64,000 nucleotides of DNA from Paracoccus sp. MA (GTDB lineage Bacteria; Pseudomonadota; Alphaproteobacteria; Rhodobacterales; Rhodobacteraceae), in NCBI RefSeq assembly GCF_020990385.1, contig NZ_CP087598.1, positions 664,001-728,000 of the forward strand, in the 5' to 3' direction. Shown here piece after piece: positions 53,311-64,000 of the stretch. The notes under the pieces are model-generated. The model saw only the letters and a program-made list of their open reading frames with translations. It was not told the DNA's origin and did no database searches. Position numbers and translations under genes: made by a program. How positions within the stretch are numbered: the first letter of the stretch is position 1; each line of letters starts with the position of its first letter.

Positions 53311-53601
53311 ATGATCGTCTGCCACTGCACCCAGATTTCGGACCACGACATCAAGGCCGCCATTGACTGGATGCGTGCCGCGGACCCCGAAACGATCATC
53401 ACCCCCGGCAAGATCTATCACGCACTCGGCAAGCGCGCCGATTGCGGGAGCTGTATGCCTTTGTTTCTGGACACCATGCGCGGATGCGATAATCTGGCCG
53501 TGCCCCCCATCCTTCGGGGGCTGAAAGCCAACCGCACAGGGGTAAGCCATGAAGGGCGACGCAAAGGTCATCGAGTATCTCAACGCAGCGCTACGGTCTG
53601 A
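53311..53601 (+). CDS. bfd: bacterioferritin-associated ferredoxin
   Basis: 96 residues. The Bfd-type [2Fe-2S] site is given by C4 and C6 ([10 protein letters not shown]) and the later C-G-S-C pair (RADCGSCMP). It donates electrons to bacterioferritin to release stored iron. A GAGGTG site precedes ATG 53311. The last 17 or so residues are translated from bases that also encode the start of bfr in another frame, a 53-base overlap; the family usually ends near residue 70-80, so this tail is probably non-essential. Confidence 0.88.
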   Translation: MIVCHCTQISDHDIKAAIDWMRAADPETIITPGKIYHALGKRADCGSCMPLFLDTMRGCDNLAVPPILRGLKANRTGVSHEGRRKGHRVSQRSATV

Positions 53602-54034
53602 ACTCACCGCGGTCAGCCAGTATTGGCTGCACTACCGGCTGCAAGAGGACTGGGGTTACGGCAAGGTCGCCGACAAGTCGCGCGCCGAATCCATCGAGGA
53701 AATGCATCACGCGGATCGGCTGATCCAGCGAATCATTTTCCTGGAAGGCCATCCCAACCTGCAAAAGCTGGACCCGCTGCGGATCGGCCAGAACCTCAAG
53801 GAAACGCTGGAATCCGACCTGGCGGCCGAATACGATGCCCGCACCCTTTACATCGAGGCGCGGGAATATTGCGACAAGGTCGGGGATTACGTCAGCAAGA
53901 ACCTGTTCGACGCGCTGCTGACTGATGAAGAGGGGCATATCGACTTCCTCGAAACCCAGCTGGGCCTTTACGAAGAGATCGGGGCGCAGAACTACGGCCA
54001 GCTCAACGCCAAATCCGCCGACGAGGCCGAATAG
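53549..54034 (+). CDS. bfr: bacterioferritin
   Basis: A 161-residue Bfr. [29 protein letters not shown] begins the four-helix bundle. Ferroxidase ligands lie in the helices [27 protein letters not shown] and [11 protein letters not shown] heme-ligand Met lies in the [10 protein letters not shown] segment. It forms the 24-subunit iron-storage shell. It is coupled to bfd by a 53-base overlap and followed by a strong terminator. Confidence 0.95.
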   Translation: MKGDAKVIEYLNAALRSELTAVSQYWLHYRLQEDWGYGKVADKSRAESIEEMHHADRLIQRIIFLEGHPNLQKLDPLRIGQNLKETLESDLAAEYDARTLYIEAREYCDKVGDYVSKNLFDALLTDEEGHIDFLETQLGLYEEIGAQNYGQLNAKSADEAE

Positions 54035-54069
54035 GGGCCGTCCCGTCCCGGGGGCAATTCCGCGCATCA

Positions 54070-54099
54070 GGGGGCCCGTCGCGGCCCCCTTTCACTTTG
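54070..54099 (+). terminator. terminator after bfr
   Basis: GGGGGCC (54070-54076) pairs with GGCCCCC (54083-54089), followed by TTTCACTTT, 36 bases after the bfr stop. Confidence 0.8.
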
Positions 54100-54101
54100 A
54101 C

Positions 54102-54776
54102 TCAGGCCAGCCAGTCGGCGGCCAGCCGCGGCAGGTCGTCGAAATGCGCCAGCATCGCCTCGGGCGCCAGCCGGCGCAGCGCCTCGCCCTCGGGGCCGAA
54201 GGCGACCAGCGCGACCTTGACGCCGGCGGCGGCGGCGGTCCTGCGGTCGGTCTCGGTATCGCCGACCAGGAAGGATTGCGCCACCTTGCCGCCCGCCGTT
54301 TCGACCGCGGCCTGATAGGGGCGGGGATCGGGCTTGCGCACCGGCAGCGTGTCGGCGCCGATCATGGCCGCGAACCGGTCGCGGATGCCCAGTTCGCGCA
54401 GCAGCGTCTCGGCCAGCGCGGCGGGCTTGTTGGTGCAGACCGCCAGCCGGTGGCCGGCCGCTGCCAGCCGGTCCAGCGCCGCCTCGGCCCCGGGATAGAG
54501 CCGGGTGTGGATGGCGATCGCCTCGCCGTAATGGCCCAGCAGGCGCGGATAATCCTCGTCCTCGGCGCCGGGCGGCAGGATGGTGTCACCGGGCAGCCGC
54601 GCATAGCCCGCGCGCAGCATGGCGCGGCCGCCGTGAAAGGCGATCAGCGCATCCTCGATGGGATCCAGCAATGCGCCCAGGCCGCGGGCATGGAAGCAGG
54701 CATTGGCCGCCGCGATCAGGTCGCCGGATGTATCGGCCAGCGTGCCGTCCAGATCGAAGACCACCGTTCCCGCCAT
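54102..54776 (-). CDS. gph: phosphoglycolate phosphatase (HAD family)
   Basis: 224 residues from ATG 54776, with GGAAGG 9 bases upstream; the longer ATG 54794 start would place that site inside the gene. HAD motifs are I VVFDLDGTLADT, II AVCTNKP, III RKPDPRPY and IV VGDTETDRRTA. It removes phosphate from 2-phosphoglycolate in the cytoplasm. Annotation to Gph rather than another HAD hydrolase rests on overall pattern. It is divergent from glmU. Confidence 0.85.
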   Translation of the reverse strand: MAGTVVFDLDGTLADTSGDLIAAANACFHARGLGALLDPIEDALIAFHGGRAMLRAGYARLPGDTILPPGAEDEDYPRLLGHYGEAIAIHTRLYPGAEAALDRLAAAGHRLAVCTNKPAALAETLLRELGIRDRFAAMIGADTLPVRKPDPRPYQAAVETAGGKVAQSFLVGDTETDRRTAAAAGVKVALVAFGPEGEALRRLAPEAMLAHFDDLPRLAADWLA

Positions 54777-54880
54777 GCTGTAACCTTCCGTCAAGATGTT
54801 TGATCCGTCGGGGCCTTTCCCGACCGCCGCCCTCTAGGTAGAACGCCCGGCAAGGATAAGGAACAGGCAAGAGGGCAGAG

Positions 54881-56221
54881 ATGACCGAGAAACCCGTCGC
54901 GCTGATCGTGCTGGCCGCCGGACAGGGCAGCCGCATGCAGTCGGACCTGCCCAAGGTGCTGCACCGGCTGGGCGGCGTGCCGCTGGTCGGGCACGCGCTG
55001 GCCACCGGCCGCCTGCTGGAACCCGAAGAGGTGATCGTGGTCGCCGGCCATGGCGCCGAGGCGGTGGCCAAGGCGGTGGCGAAGCTGGACCCCGAGGCAC
55101 GCATCGCCCTGCAGGAAGAGCAGCTCGGCACCGCCCATGCCGTGCGCCAGGCCATGCCGCTGCTGGAAGGGTTCGAGGGCCGGGTGATCGTGCTTTACGG
55201 CGACACCCCCTTCATCGGCGAGGAAACCCTGGCCAATCTTGCCAGCCATGCCGCCGACGTGGTGGTGCTGGGCTTCGAGGCCGCCGATCCCGGCCGCTAC
55301 GGCCGGCTGGTCACCGGCCCCGAGGGGCTGGAGCGCATCGTCGAATACAAGGACGCCGACGAGGCGACGCGCGCCATCCGCCTGGTCAATTCCGGCGTGC
55401 TGGCGGCGGATGCGGCGCTGTTGCGCGAATTCCTGCCCCGGATCGGCAACCGCAACGCGGCGGGCGAATACTACCTGACCGACATTCCCGAACTGGCCCG
55501 CGCCGCCGGCCACCGGGTCGAGGTGGTGACCTGCGACGAATCCGAGACGCTGGGCATCAACACCCGCGCCGAACTGGCGCAGGCCGAGGCCGCCTTCCAG
55601 GCCCGCGCCCGCGCCCGGGCGCTGGAGGACGGCGTGACGCTGAGCGATCCGGCGACGGTCTGGTTCGCCCTCGACACCTGCATCGGCCGCGACGCGGTGA
55701 TCGGGCAGAACGTGGTCTTCGGCCCCGGCGTGACGGTCGAAAGCGGCGCCGAGATCCTGCCCTTCTGCCATCTGGAAGGCTGCCATGTCAGCGCCGGCGC
55801 CACGGTCGGCCCCTTCGCCAGGCTGCGGCCCGGGGCGGAGCTGGGCGGCGACGTGCATGTCGGCAATTTCGTCGAGATCAAGAACGCCGTGCTGGACGAG
55901 GGCGTCAAGGTCGGCCACCTGACCTATCTGGGCGACGCCCATGTCGGCGAGGCGACGAATATCGGCGCCGGCACCATCACCTGCAATTACGACGGCGTCG
56001 GCAAGCACCGGACCGAGATCGGCGCCCATGCCTTCATCGGCTCGGACACCATGCTGGTGGCGCCGGTGCGGGTGGGGACGCGGGCGATGACCGGCTCGGG
56101 CTCGGTCATCACCCAGGACGTGCCGGACGACGCGCTGGCGCTGGGACGCGCGCGCCAGATCACCAAGCCCGGCCTCGCCACGCGGCTGATGCAGGCCCTG
56201 CGCCAGAAGAAGGGGAACTGA
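54881..56221 (+). CDS. glmU: bifunctional GlcNAc-1-P uridyltransferase / GlcN-1-P acetyltransferase
   Basis: 446 residues. The N-terminal uridyltransferase has VLAAGQGSRMQSDLPKVLH, YGDTPFI and LGINTRAELAQAE. The C-terminal left-handed beta-helix (from about residue 245) carries the hexapeptide repeats and GAGTITCNYDGVGKH. It makes UDP-GlcNAc for peptidoglycan and lipopolysaccharide. The glmS start is 3 bases after its stop, so the two consecutive pathway enzymes are co-expressed. Confidence 0.97.
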   Translation: MTEKPVALIVLAAGQGSRMQSDLPKVLHRLGGVPLVGHALATGRLLEPEEVIVVAGHGAEAVAKAVAKLDPEARIALQEEQLGTAHAVRQAMPLLEGFEGRVIVLYGDTPFIGEETLANLASHAADVVVLGFEAADPGRYGRLVTGPEGLERIVEYKDADEATRAIRLVNSGVLAADAALLREFLPRIGNRNAAGEYYLTDIPELARAAGHRVEVVTCDESETLGINTRAELAQAEAAFQARARARALEDGVTLSDPATVWFALDTCIGRDAVIGQNVVFGPGVTVESGAEILPFCHLEGCHVSAGATVGPFARLRPGAELGGDVHVGNFVEIKNAVLDEGVKVGHLTYLGDAHVGEATNIGAGTITCNYDGVGKHRTEIGAHAFIGSDTMLVAPVRVGTRAMTGSGSVITQDVPDDALALGRARQITKPGLATRLMQALRQKKGN

Positions 56222-56224
56222 TCC

Positions 56225-58042
56225 ATGTGCGGCATCATCGGCATTCTCGGCGATCACGAGGTTTCGCCCCAGCTGGTCGAGGCGCTGAAGCGGCTGGAAT
56301 ATCGCGGCTATGACAGCGCCGGCGTGGCGACGGTGGATGCCGAGGGACGGCTGGACCGCCGCCGGGCGGTGGGCAAGCTGGTGAACCTGTCCGACCGGCT
56401 GGTGCATGAGCCGCTGACCGGCCATGCCGGCATCGGCCATACCCGCTGGGCCACCCATGGCGCGGCGACCGAAGCCAATGCCCATCCGCATCGCCGCGGT
56501 CCCGTCGCGGTGGTCCATAACGGCATCATCGAGAATTTCCGCGAGCTGCGCGACGAGGTGGTGGCGCTGGGGCTGCAGCCGGAATCGCAGACCGATACCG
56601 AGACCGTGGCGCTGCTGACCGCCTGGCACATGGACCAGGGCCTGTCGCCGGTCGAGGCGGCGCGGGCGACGCTGGCGCGCCTGCATGGCGCCTTCGCGCT
56701 GGCCTTCCTGTTCGAGGGCGAGCCCGACCTGATGATCGCCGCCCGCAAGGGCAGCCCGCTGGCCGTGGGCCATGGCGAGGGCGAGATGTTCATCGGCTCG
56801 GACGCCGTGGCGCTGGCGCCCTTCACCGACCGGATCACCTATCTGGAAGACGGCGACCATGCGATCATCCGCCGTTCGGGCGCCGAGATCTTCGACGCCG
56901 AGGGCCGTCCCGCCAATCGCGAGATCCAGCAGATCGACGTGGGCGCGACCCAGATCGACAAGGGCGGCTACCGGCATTTCATGGCCAAGGAGATCGCCGA
57001 GCAGCCGGTGGTGTTGGGCGATGCGCTGAACCACTACATCAAGGGCGACCGGATCGTCCTGCCCGAGGCGCTGGATTTCCGCGACGTGGACCGTCTGACC
57101 CTGGTCGGCTGCGGCACCGCCTTCTATGCGGCGCATGTCGCGCGCTATTGGTTCGAATCGCTCGCGGGCCTGCCCTGCGACCTGGATGTGGCGTCCGAGT
57201 TCCGCTATCGCGAGCCGCCGCTTTCGCCGCAAAGCTGGGCGCTCTTCGTCAGCCAGTCGGGCGAGACCGCGGACACGCTGGCGGCGCTGCATTATGCCCG
57301 CGACAAGGTGGCGCGGACGGTCGGCGTGGTGAACGTGGGCACCTCGGCCATCGCGCGCGACGCCGACATCGCCCTGCCGACGCTGGCGGGGATCGAGGTC
57401 GGGGTGGCCTCATCGAAGGCTTTCACCTGCCAGCTGGCGGTGCTGGCGGTGCTGGCGCTGAAGGCGGCGCGGGATCGCGGCCGGCTGACGGAGGCCGAGC
57501 TGGCGGCGCATCTGGCGGATCTGCGCGCGCTGCCGGGCCTGCTGAACCAGGCGCTGGCGGTCAGCGACGAATGCCGCCGCCTGGCCGGCTGGCTTTCCGA
57601 GGCGCAGGACGTGCTGTATCTGGGCCGCGGACCGCTTTACCCGGTGGCGCTGGAAGGCGCGCTGAAGCTCAAGGAGCTGAGCTATATCCATGCCGAGGGC
57701 TACGCCTCGGGAGAGTTGAAGCACGGGCCCATCGCGCTGATCGACCGCAATGTGCCGGTGGTGGTGCTGGCGCCGCGCGACGGGCTGTTCGAAAAGACCG
57801 TCTCGAACATGCAGGAGGTCATGGCGCGGCACGGCCAGGTGTTGCTGATTTCGGATGTCGAGGGGCTGGCGACCGGCGGCCAGGGCGTTCGGGCCGGGCT
57901 GGCGATGCCTGCGGGCGGCGGGCTGTTCCAGCCGATCCTTTACGCGGTGCCGATGCAATATCTGGCCTATCACACCGCGGTGGCCAAGGGCACCGACGTG
58001 GACCAGCCGCGCAACCTGGCGAAATCGGTGACGGTGGAGTAG
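56225..58042 (+). CDS. glmS: glucosamine-6-phosphate synthase (glutamine-hydrolysing)
   Basis: A 605-residue GlmS, converting fructose-6-P and glutamine to glucosamine-6-P. Cys2 of MCGIIGILGD is the glutaminase nucleophile, with the GYDSAGVAT and HTRWATHG loops following. There are two SIS domains for the isomerase (SQSGETADTLAAL; LGRGPLYPVALEGALKLKE), and the C-terminal tail NLAKSVTVE is conserved. It follows glmU by 3 bases. No glmS ribozyme is expected or seen. A full dispersed element follows at once. Confidence 0.97.
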   Translation: MCGIIGILGDHEVSPQLVEALKRLEYRGYDSAGVATVDAEGRLDRRRAVGKLVNLSDRLVHEPLTGHAGIGHTRWATHGAATEANAHPHRRGPVAVVHNGIIENFRELRDEVVALGLQPESQTDTETVALLTAWHMDQGLSPVEAARATLARLHGAFALAFLFEGEPDLMIAARKGSPLAVGHGEGEMFIGSDAVALAPFTDRITYLEDGDHAIIRRSGAEIFDAEGRPANREIQQIDVGATQIDKGGYRHFMAKEIAEQPVVLGDALNHYIKGDRIVLPEALDFRDVDRLTLVGCGTAFYAAHVARYWFESLAGLPCDLDVASEFRYREPPLSPQSWALFVSQSGETADTLAALHYARDKVARTVGVVNVGTSAIARDADIALPTLAGIEVGVASSKAFTCQLAVLAVLALKAARDRGRLTEAELAAHLADLRALPGLLNQALAVSDECRRLAGWLSEAQDVLYLGRGPLYPVALEGALKLKELSYIHAEGYASGELKHGPIALIDRNVPVVVLAPRDGLFEKTVSNMQEVMARHGQVLLISDVEGLATGGQGVRAGLAMPAGGGLFQPILYAVPMQYLAYHTAVAKGTDVDQPRNLAKSVTVE

Positions 58043-58121
58043 GGGGCTCTGCCCCCGCCCTCGCAGGCCCCTCGACGGGGCCTGCGAGGGCTCCCCCGGG
58101 AGTATTTGGAAAACAGAGAAG
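58042..58121 (+). repeat. dispersed element, best-preserved full copy, between glmS and the AlkD-like gene
   Basis: Hairpin A is GGGGGC-TCT-GCCCCC (58042-58056). Hairpin B has perfect 15-bp arms (58057-58071 and 58077-58091) with loop TCGAC. TCCCCCGGGAGTATTTGG and the core end AAAACAGAGAAG follow, directly before the next ATG. It starts on the last base of the glmS stop codon. The AGAGAAG is the only ribosome-binding candidate of the downstream gene. Confidence 0.92.
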
Positions 58122-58832
58122 ATGCGGGAACTGGACGAGCTGAAGGCGCGCGGCGATGCCGGCAAGGCGGCCGGGATGGCGGCCTATCACAAGGCGCCGC
58201 GGGTCTATCTGGGCGTCGCCGTGCCCGAGATCGACGCGCTGGCCCGCGGCTGGCGCGAGGGCAGGGATGTGCCGGCGCGGGTCGAACTGGCGCGTCGGCT
58301 CTGGGACAGCGACGTGCATGAGGCGCGGATCGCGGCGGCGAAGCTGCTGACCCAGGCGCGCATCCGGCCGGACGAAGAGGTCTGGCGGCTGATCGCCGGC
58401 TGGGTGCTGCAATTCGATGGCTGGGCGATCGCCGATCACGCCATGAAGGCGGGCGAGCGGCGGTTGCTGGCCGAGCCGGCGCGGCTCGACGAGGTCGCGC
58501 CGTGGCTGGATCATCCCAGCCTGTGGGTGCGGCGCGCGGCCCTGGTCGGGACCTTGCCCTGGACGCGCATCCGCAACCCCAAGCCGCAGGATCTGGAACG
58601 GCGCGAGCGGGTGCTGTCCTGGCTCGCGCGTCTGGCCGAGGACCGGGAATGGTTCATCCAGAAGGCCATTGGCTGGTGGCTGCGCGATCTCTCCAAGCAT
58701 GATCCGCAGCGCGTCCGCGACTGGCTGGCGGCGGATGGGGCGCGGCTGAAGCCCTTTGCCCGGCGCGAGGCAGGGCGGTGGCTGCCCGAGAATCGCAAGG
58801 GCTTGCCGGGCGGCGGCGATCAGCTGCCATAG
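58122..58832 (+). CDS. DNA alkylation repair protein (AlkD-like HEAT repeat)
   Basis: A 236-residue member of the DNA alkylation repair (AlkC/AlkD, HEAT-like) family. Repeated helices with YLGVAVPEIDALAR, LWDSDVHEARIAAAKLL, WAIADHAMK and HPSLWVRRAALVGTLPWTR form the pattern, and WFIQKAIGWWLRDLSKHDPQRVRDWL is the strongest block. AlkD enzymes excise N3/N7-alkylated purines. Its 5' region is entirely the dispersed element, and its last 13 bases overlap the convergent lipoprotein gene. Confidence 0.85.
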   Translation: MRELDELKARGDAGKAAGMAAYHKAPRVYLGVAVPEIDALARGWREGRDVPARVELARRLWDSDVHEARIAAAKLLTQARIRPDEEVWRLIAGWVLQFDGWAIADHAMKAGERRLLAEPARLDEVAPWLDHPSLWVRRAALVGTLPWTRIRNPKPQDLERRERVLSWLARLAEDREWFIQKAIGWWLRDLSKHDPQRVRDWLAADGARLKPFARREAGRWLPENRKGLPGGGDQLP

Positions 58833-59368
58833 ACCTCGATGGTGGGCAGGTCGGTCAGGCTGACGCCGATCAGCTGCAGCGCCGGCAGCGAGACCTGGCT
58901 GCCGCCGCTGGCCGGGCCGCCCATCGGGATCAGCCGCACCTTGGCGGATTTGCCGTTCGCCGGGTTCACGATCCGACCCTCCGATTCGGATTTCGCCAGC
59001 GGCGTCTTGATCCAGAAGCCCGGCTGCGACGGATCGCCGAGCGAAGCGATGGTGGTGCCGAGCCGGCGTTCCCCCGTGGTCGGTGCGGCGGCCGCCGCGG
59101 CCCTTTGTTCGCGCGTCGTGGTGTCGAATTCCGCCGCGGTGCGGGCGGCGGGCGCGGGGGGCGAGGCGGTGCTGAGCGTCTTGCCCGGCGTGCGCGGCGC
59201 CGTGCCGGTCAGGACCGGGCCCGAGATCACCGGCTGGCCGGTCGCGGGGTCGATCATGCTGTCCATCACCCGGCCGGCGGGCGCATCCCCCGTCTGCGGG
59301 CTCTGGGTGCAGGCGGCCAGAGCCAGCAGCGTCAGAGCGCCCAGAAGGCGCAGGATCGGCTTGGTCAT
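58820..59368 (-). CDS. hypothetical lipoprotein
   Basis: 182 residues. The signal peptide MTKPILRLLGALTLLALAAC ends in the lipobox LAAC (Cys20). A Pro/Ala/Thr-rich middle (about 25-100) appears disordered. A small C-terminal domain (GTTIASLGDPSQPGFWIKTPL...IEVYGS) resembles the D-galactarate dehydratase/altronate-type mislabelled lipoproteins of Rhodobacterales only vaguely. The function is unknown. It overlaps the convergent AlkD-like gene by 13 bases. Confidence 0.7.
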   Translation of the reverse strand: MTKPILRLLGALTLLALAACTQSPQTGDAPAGRVMDSMIDPATGQPVISGPVLTGTAPRTPGKTLSTASPPAPAARTAAEFDTTTREQRAAAAAAPTTGERRLGTTIASLGDPSQPGFWIKTPLAKSESEGRIVNPANGKSAKVRLIPMGGPASGGSQVSLPALQLIGVSLTDLPTIEVYGS

Positions 59369-59517
59369 GGGCGGTTCCCCTCGTCTTGCCAGTGCGGTCG
59401 GGTCGAGGCTAGACCCGCCGGCGCCTCTCTGTCCACCCGAGCTTCCATTCGTGGTTACGACAGTATTAACGGATCGGCCGGCTTGTGCCGATGCGGGCCC
59501 CGTCCTATCTTTGCGGC

Positions 59518-60525
59518 ATGGACGCGCAGGCCCCGCTGATAGACCCCTTTGCCAGGCCGATCACCTATCTTCGGGTATCGGTGACGGATCGCTGCGATTT
59601 CCGCTGCACCTATTGCATGGCCGAGCACATGCAGTTCCTGCCCAAACGCGACCTGCTGACGCTGGAGGAACTGGACCGGCTGTGTTCCGCCTTCATCGGC
59701 CTGGGCGTGCGCAAGCTGCGCGTGACCGGCGGCGAGCCCCTGGTGCGGCGCAACATCATGGAATTCTTCCGCGCTATGTCGCGGCACCTGGGCGCCGGCC
59801 TGGACGAATTGACGCTGACCACCAACGGCAGCCAGCTGGCGCGATTCGCGGCTGAGCTGGCCGATTGCGGGGTGCGGCGGGTCAATGTCTCGCTGGACAC
59901 GCTGGACGAGGAGCGTTTCGCCCGGATCACCCGCTGGGGCCGATTGCCGCAGGTCCTGCAGGGCATCGAGGCCGCGAAGGCCGCCGGCATGCGGGTTAAG
60001 ATCAACACGGTGGCGCTGAAGGGATTCAACGAGGACGAGCTGTTCCGCCTGGCCGACTGGTGTGCCGCCAATGACCACGACCTGACCTTCATCGAGGTCA
60101 TGCCCATGGGCGAGATGGGCGAGGAGCAGCGGCTTGACCAATATTGGGCGCTGTCCGACCTGCGCGACCGGCTGGCGGAACGCTTCACCCTGACCCCCCT
60201 GGCCGAGCGGACCGGCGGGCCGGCGCGCTATGTCCGGCTTGAGGAAACCGGGCAGAAGATCGGCTTCATCACCCCGCTGACGCATAATTTCTGCGAAAGC
60301 TGCAACCGCGTCCGCGTCACCTGCACGGGCGAGCTGTTCATGTGCCTGGGCCAGGAGGACCGCGCCGACCTGCGCGCGCCCCTGCGCGCCAGCCAAAGCG
60401 ACGCGCCGCTGCGCGATGCCATCCGCGAGGCCATCGCCCGCAAGCCGAAGGGCCACGATTTCGACTATTCCCGCCGGCATGTCGCCGGCCAGGTCAGCCG
60501 CTTCATGAGCCATACCGGCGGCTAG
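59518..60525 (+). CDS. moaA: GTP 3',8-cyclase MoaA (radical SAM)
   Basis: 335 residues from ATG 59518 ([20 protein letters not shown]); GTG 59485 and ATG 59491 are in frame upstream but give an atypical N terminus. The radical-SAM cluster is C26-xxx-C30-xx-C33 ([11 protein letters not shown]). The C-terminal second cluster has [18 protein letters not shown], and the protein ends in the required double glycine (SHTGG). It catalyses the first step of molybdenum cofactor synthesis with MoaC. The stop overlaps the convergent GFA gene by 4 bases. No other moa genes are adjacent. Confidence 0.96.
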   Translation: MDAQAPLIDPFARPITYLRVSVTDRCDFRCTYCMAEHMQFLPKRDLLTLEELDRLCSAFIGLGVRKLRVTGGEPLVRRNIMEFFRAMSRHLGAGLDELTLTTNGSQLARFAAELADCGVRRVNVSLDTLDEERFARITRWGRLPQVLQGIEAAKAAGMRVKINTVALKGFNEDELFRLADWCAANDHDLTFIEVMPMGEMGEEQRLDQYWALSDLRDRLAERFTLTPLAERTGGPARYVRLEETGQKIGFITPLTHNFCESCNRVRVTCTGELFMCLGQEDRADLRAPLRASQSDAPLRDAIREAIARKPKGHDFDYSRRHVAGQVSRFMSHTGG

Positions 60526-60875
60526 GAGCTGGCCCCGTCCACCGCCTGGCTGGCCAGCGCGCGCGGATCGACCCCTTCCAGGCAATTCACGTTCACCGCC
60601 ACCATCTCGGCCCCGTCCGGTCCGGTGCCGAAGGCATAGGATTCCACGCCGCAGGTCGGGCAGAAGCGGTGGTGGATCTGCTTGCGGTTGAACAGGTATT
60701 CCGTCACCGGCCCGTCGCTGGTCAGGTGGAAATCCGCCCGCGGCACGAAGGCCAGCACGAAGCCCAGCCGCTGGCAGCGCGAGCAGTTGCAGGTGAAGGT
60801 CTGGTCCAGATCGGCATCGACCTCATAGGCGACGCTGCCGCATTGGCAGCTGCCCTTGTAATGCTGTCGGCTCAT
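60522..60875 (-). CDS. GFA (glutathione-dependent formaldehyde-activating) family protein
   Basis: A 117-residue zinc-binding single-domain protein of the GFA/CENP-V family. Metal-binding cysteines occur in [23 protein letters not shown] and [15 protein letters not shown], the family pattern. The Paracoccus Gfa founder member was proposed to help S-hydroxymethylglutathione formation, but most family members have unproven roles. It is a single-gene unit convergent with moaA. Confidence 0.88.
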   Translation of the reverse strand: MSRQHYKGSCQCGSVAYEVDADLDQTFTCNCSRCQRLGFVLAFVPRADFHLTSDGPVTEYLFNRKQIHHRFCPTCGVESYAFGTGPDGAEMVAVNVNCLEGVDPRALASQAVDGASS

Positions 60876-60939
60876 CGGCGCCTCCTTTTGCGACTCACCT
60901 GCATGGTGGGGCAGGGGACCCGGCGCCGCAAGCAGAAAT

Positions 60940-60954
60940 GTTCCCGAGTTGTTC
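60940..60954 (+). promoter_or_regulatory. LexA SOS box of uvrA (GTTC-N7-GTTC)
   Basis: GTTCCCGAGTTGTTC is an exact alphaproteobacterial SOS box 66 bases before the uvrA start, placing uvrA in the same DNA-damage regulon as recA. Confidence 0.82.
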
Positions 60955-61020
60955 CGTTCCGGGTTGCCATTTCGGCGCGGATGCCTATCTCATGCGCTTG
61001 GCGGAATCAGGACTGGCGCG

Positions 61021-63875
<2,855 letters not shown>

Positions 63876-63879
<4 letters not shown>

Positions 63880-64000
63880 GCCCGGTGCTGTGGCAGCGGG
63901 CCGAGGGCGCGGGACTGGCACTTGGCGGGCTCGCCGTCGCGGCGCTGGCTTCTCCGGGCTGGGGGGTGCTGGCCTGGCTGGCGATCCTGCCGGCGCCGGA
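63876..64000 (+). CDS. start of a membrane protein (truncated by window end)
   Basis: 41 codons are visible from ATG 63876, overlapping the uvrA TGA by 4 bases. The product begins [18 protein letters not shown] and continues with hydrophobic Ala/Leu/Trp-rich sequence (about residues 12-40), so it is an integral membrane protein. I do not recognise the family from this fragment. Confidence 0.6.

Noticed and set aside
56200..56230. glmS ribozyme/riboswitch before glmS
   Set aside because: Only 3 bases separate glmU and glmS, and this ribozyme class is typical of Gram-positive bacteria.

Overview
The window is GC-rich, densely coding chromosomal DNA from an alphaproteobacterium of the Rhodobacteraceae, most likely a Paracoccus (inference). 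The main reasons are the DUF1127/ccaF1 locus followed by CCUCCUCCC-loop small RNAs (a Rhodobacterales hallmark), GAAC/GTTC-N7 SOS boxes, the small DUF1989, DUF1330, DUF2842 and DUF924 genes, and the RecA, MurE and UreC sequences. No rRNA, tRNA, CRISPR, phage or insertion sequence was found.

Layout. 1-6 kb: a small ORF, a DUF1989 protein, an UPF0173 hydrolase, gatCA, a lipoprotein, an amidase and rlmJ. 6.0-6.9 kb: on the minus strand, a DUF1127 gene (ccaF1-like) followed by sixteen tandem hairpins, each with a CU-rich anti-Shine-Dalgarno-like loop. These read as eight two-hairpin CcsR-type 'cuckoo' sRNAs, and six of the hairpins come from a recent ~264-bp tandem duplication. 7.3-8.4 kb: mrp. 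9.0-18.1 kb: the division and cell-wall cluster mraZ-rsmH-ftsL-ftsI-murE-murF-mraY-murD, mostly with overlapping stops and starts, preceded by a five-unit, 10-bp-phased MraZ-type operator and stopping abruptly after murD. 18.3-30.6 kb: a FadL-type porin, guaB, a lytic transglycosylase, an RsmB-type methyltransferase, a CckA-type hybrid kinase broken at a run of ten Gs, a sulfotransferase-like gene, recA and alaS. 31.8-37.5 kb (minus): the urease operon ureD-A-J-B-C-(DUF1127-like)-E-F-G. 37.7-39.9 kb: purA, DUF2842 and a thiamine pyrophosphokinase. 39.9-47.5 kb: a peptide ABC transporter with two paralogous binding proteins, two permeases and a divergent fused ATPase. 47.5-64 kb: an M20 amidohydrolase, lpd, DUF924, an MFS transporter, queA, bfd-bfr, gph, glmU-glmS, an AlkD-like gene, a lipoprotein, moaA, a GFA-family gene, uvrA, and the start of a membrane protein.

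Most genes are housekeeping. The MraZ cluster with glmU/glmS covers peptidoglycan precursor synthesis and septation. recA and uvrA each carry an SOS box and so probably share a DNA-damage response. The urease operon encodes all structural and accessory proteins plus a HupE/UreJ nickel permease.

The unusual content is mostly non-coding. It comprises the expanded cuckoo-RNA array, and a dispersed intergenic element (core GTATTTGGAAAACAGAGAAG, at least twelve copies or remnants). Some copies of that element carry two GC-rich hairpins whose arms covary between copies, and some supply a ribosome-binding region, a start codon or a C-terminal extension to neighbouring genes.
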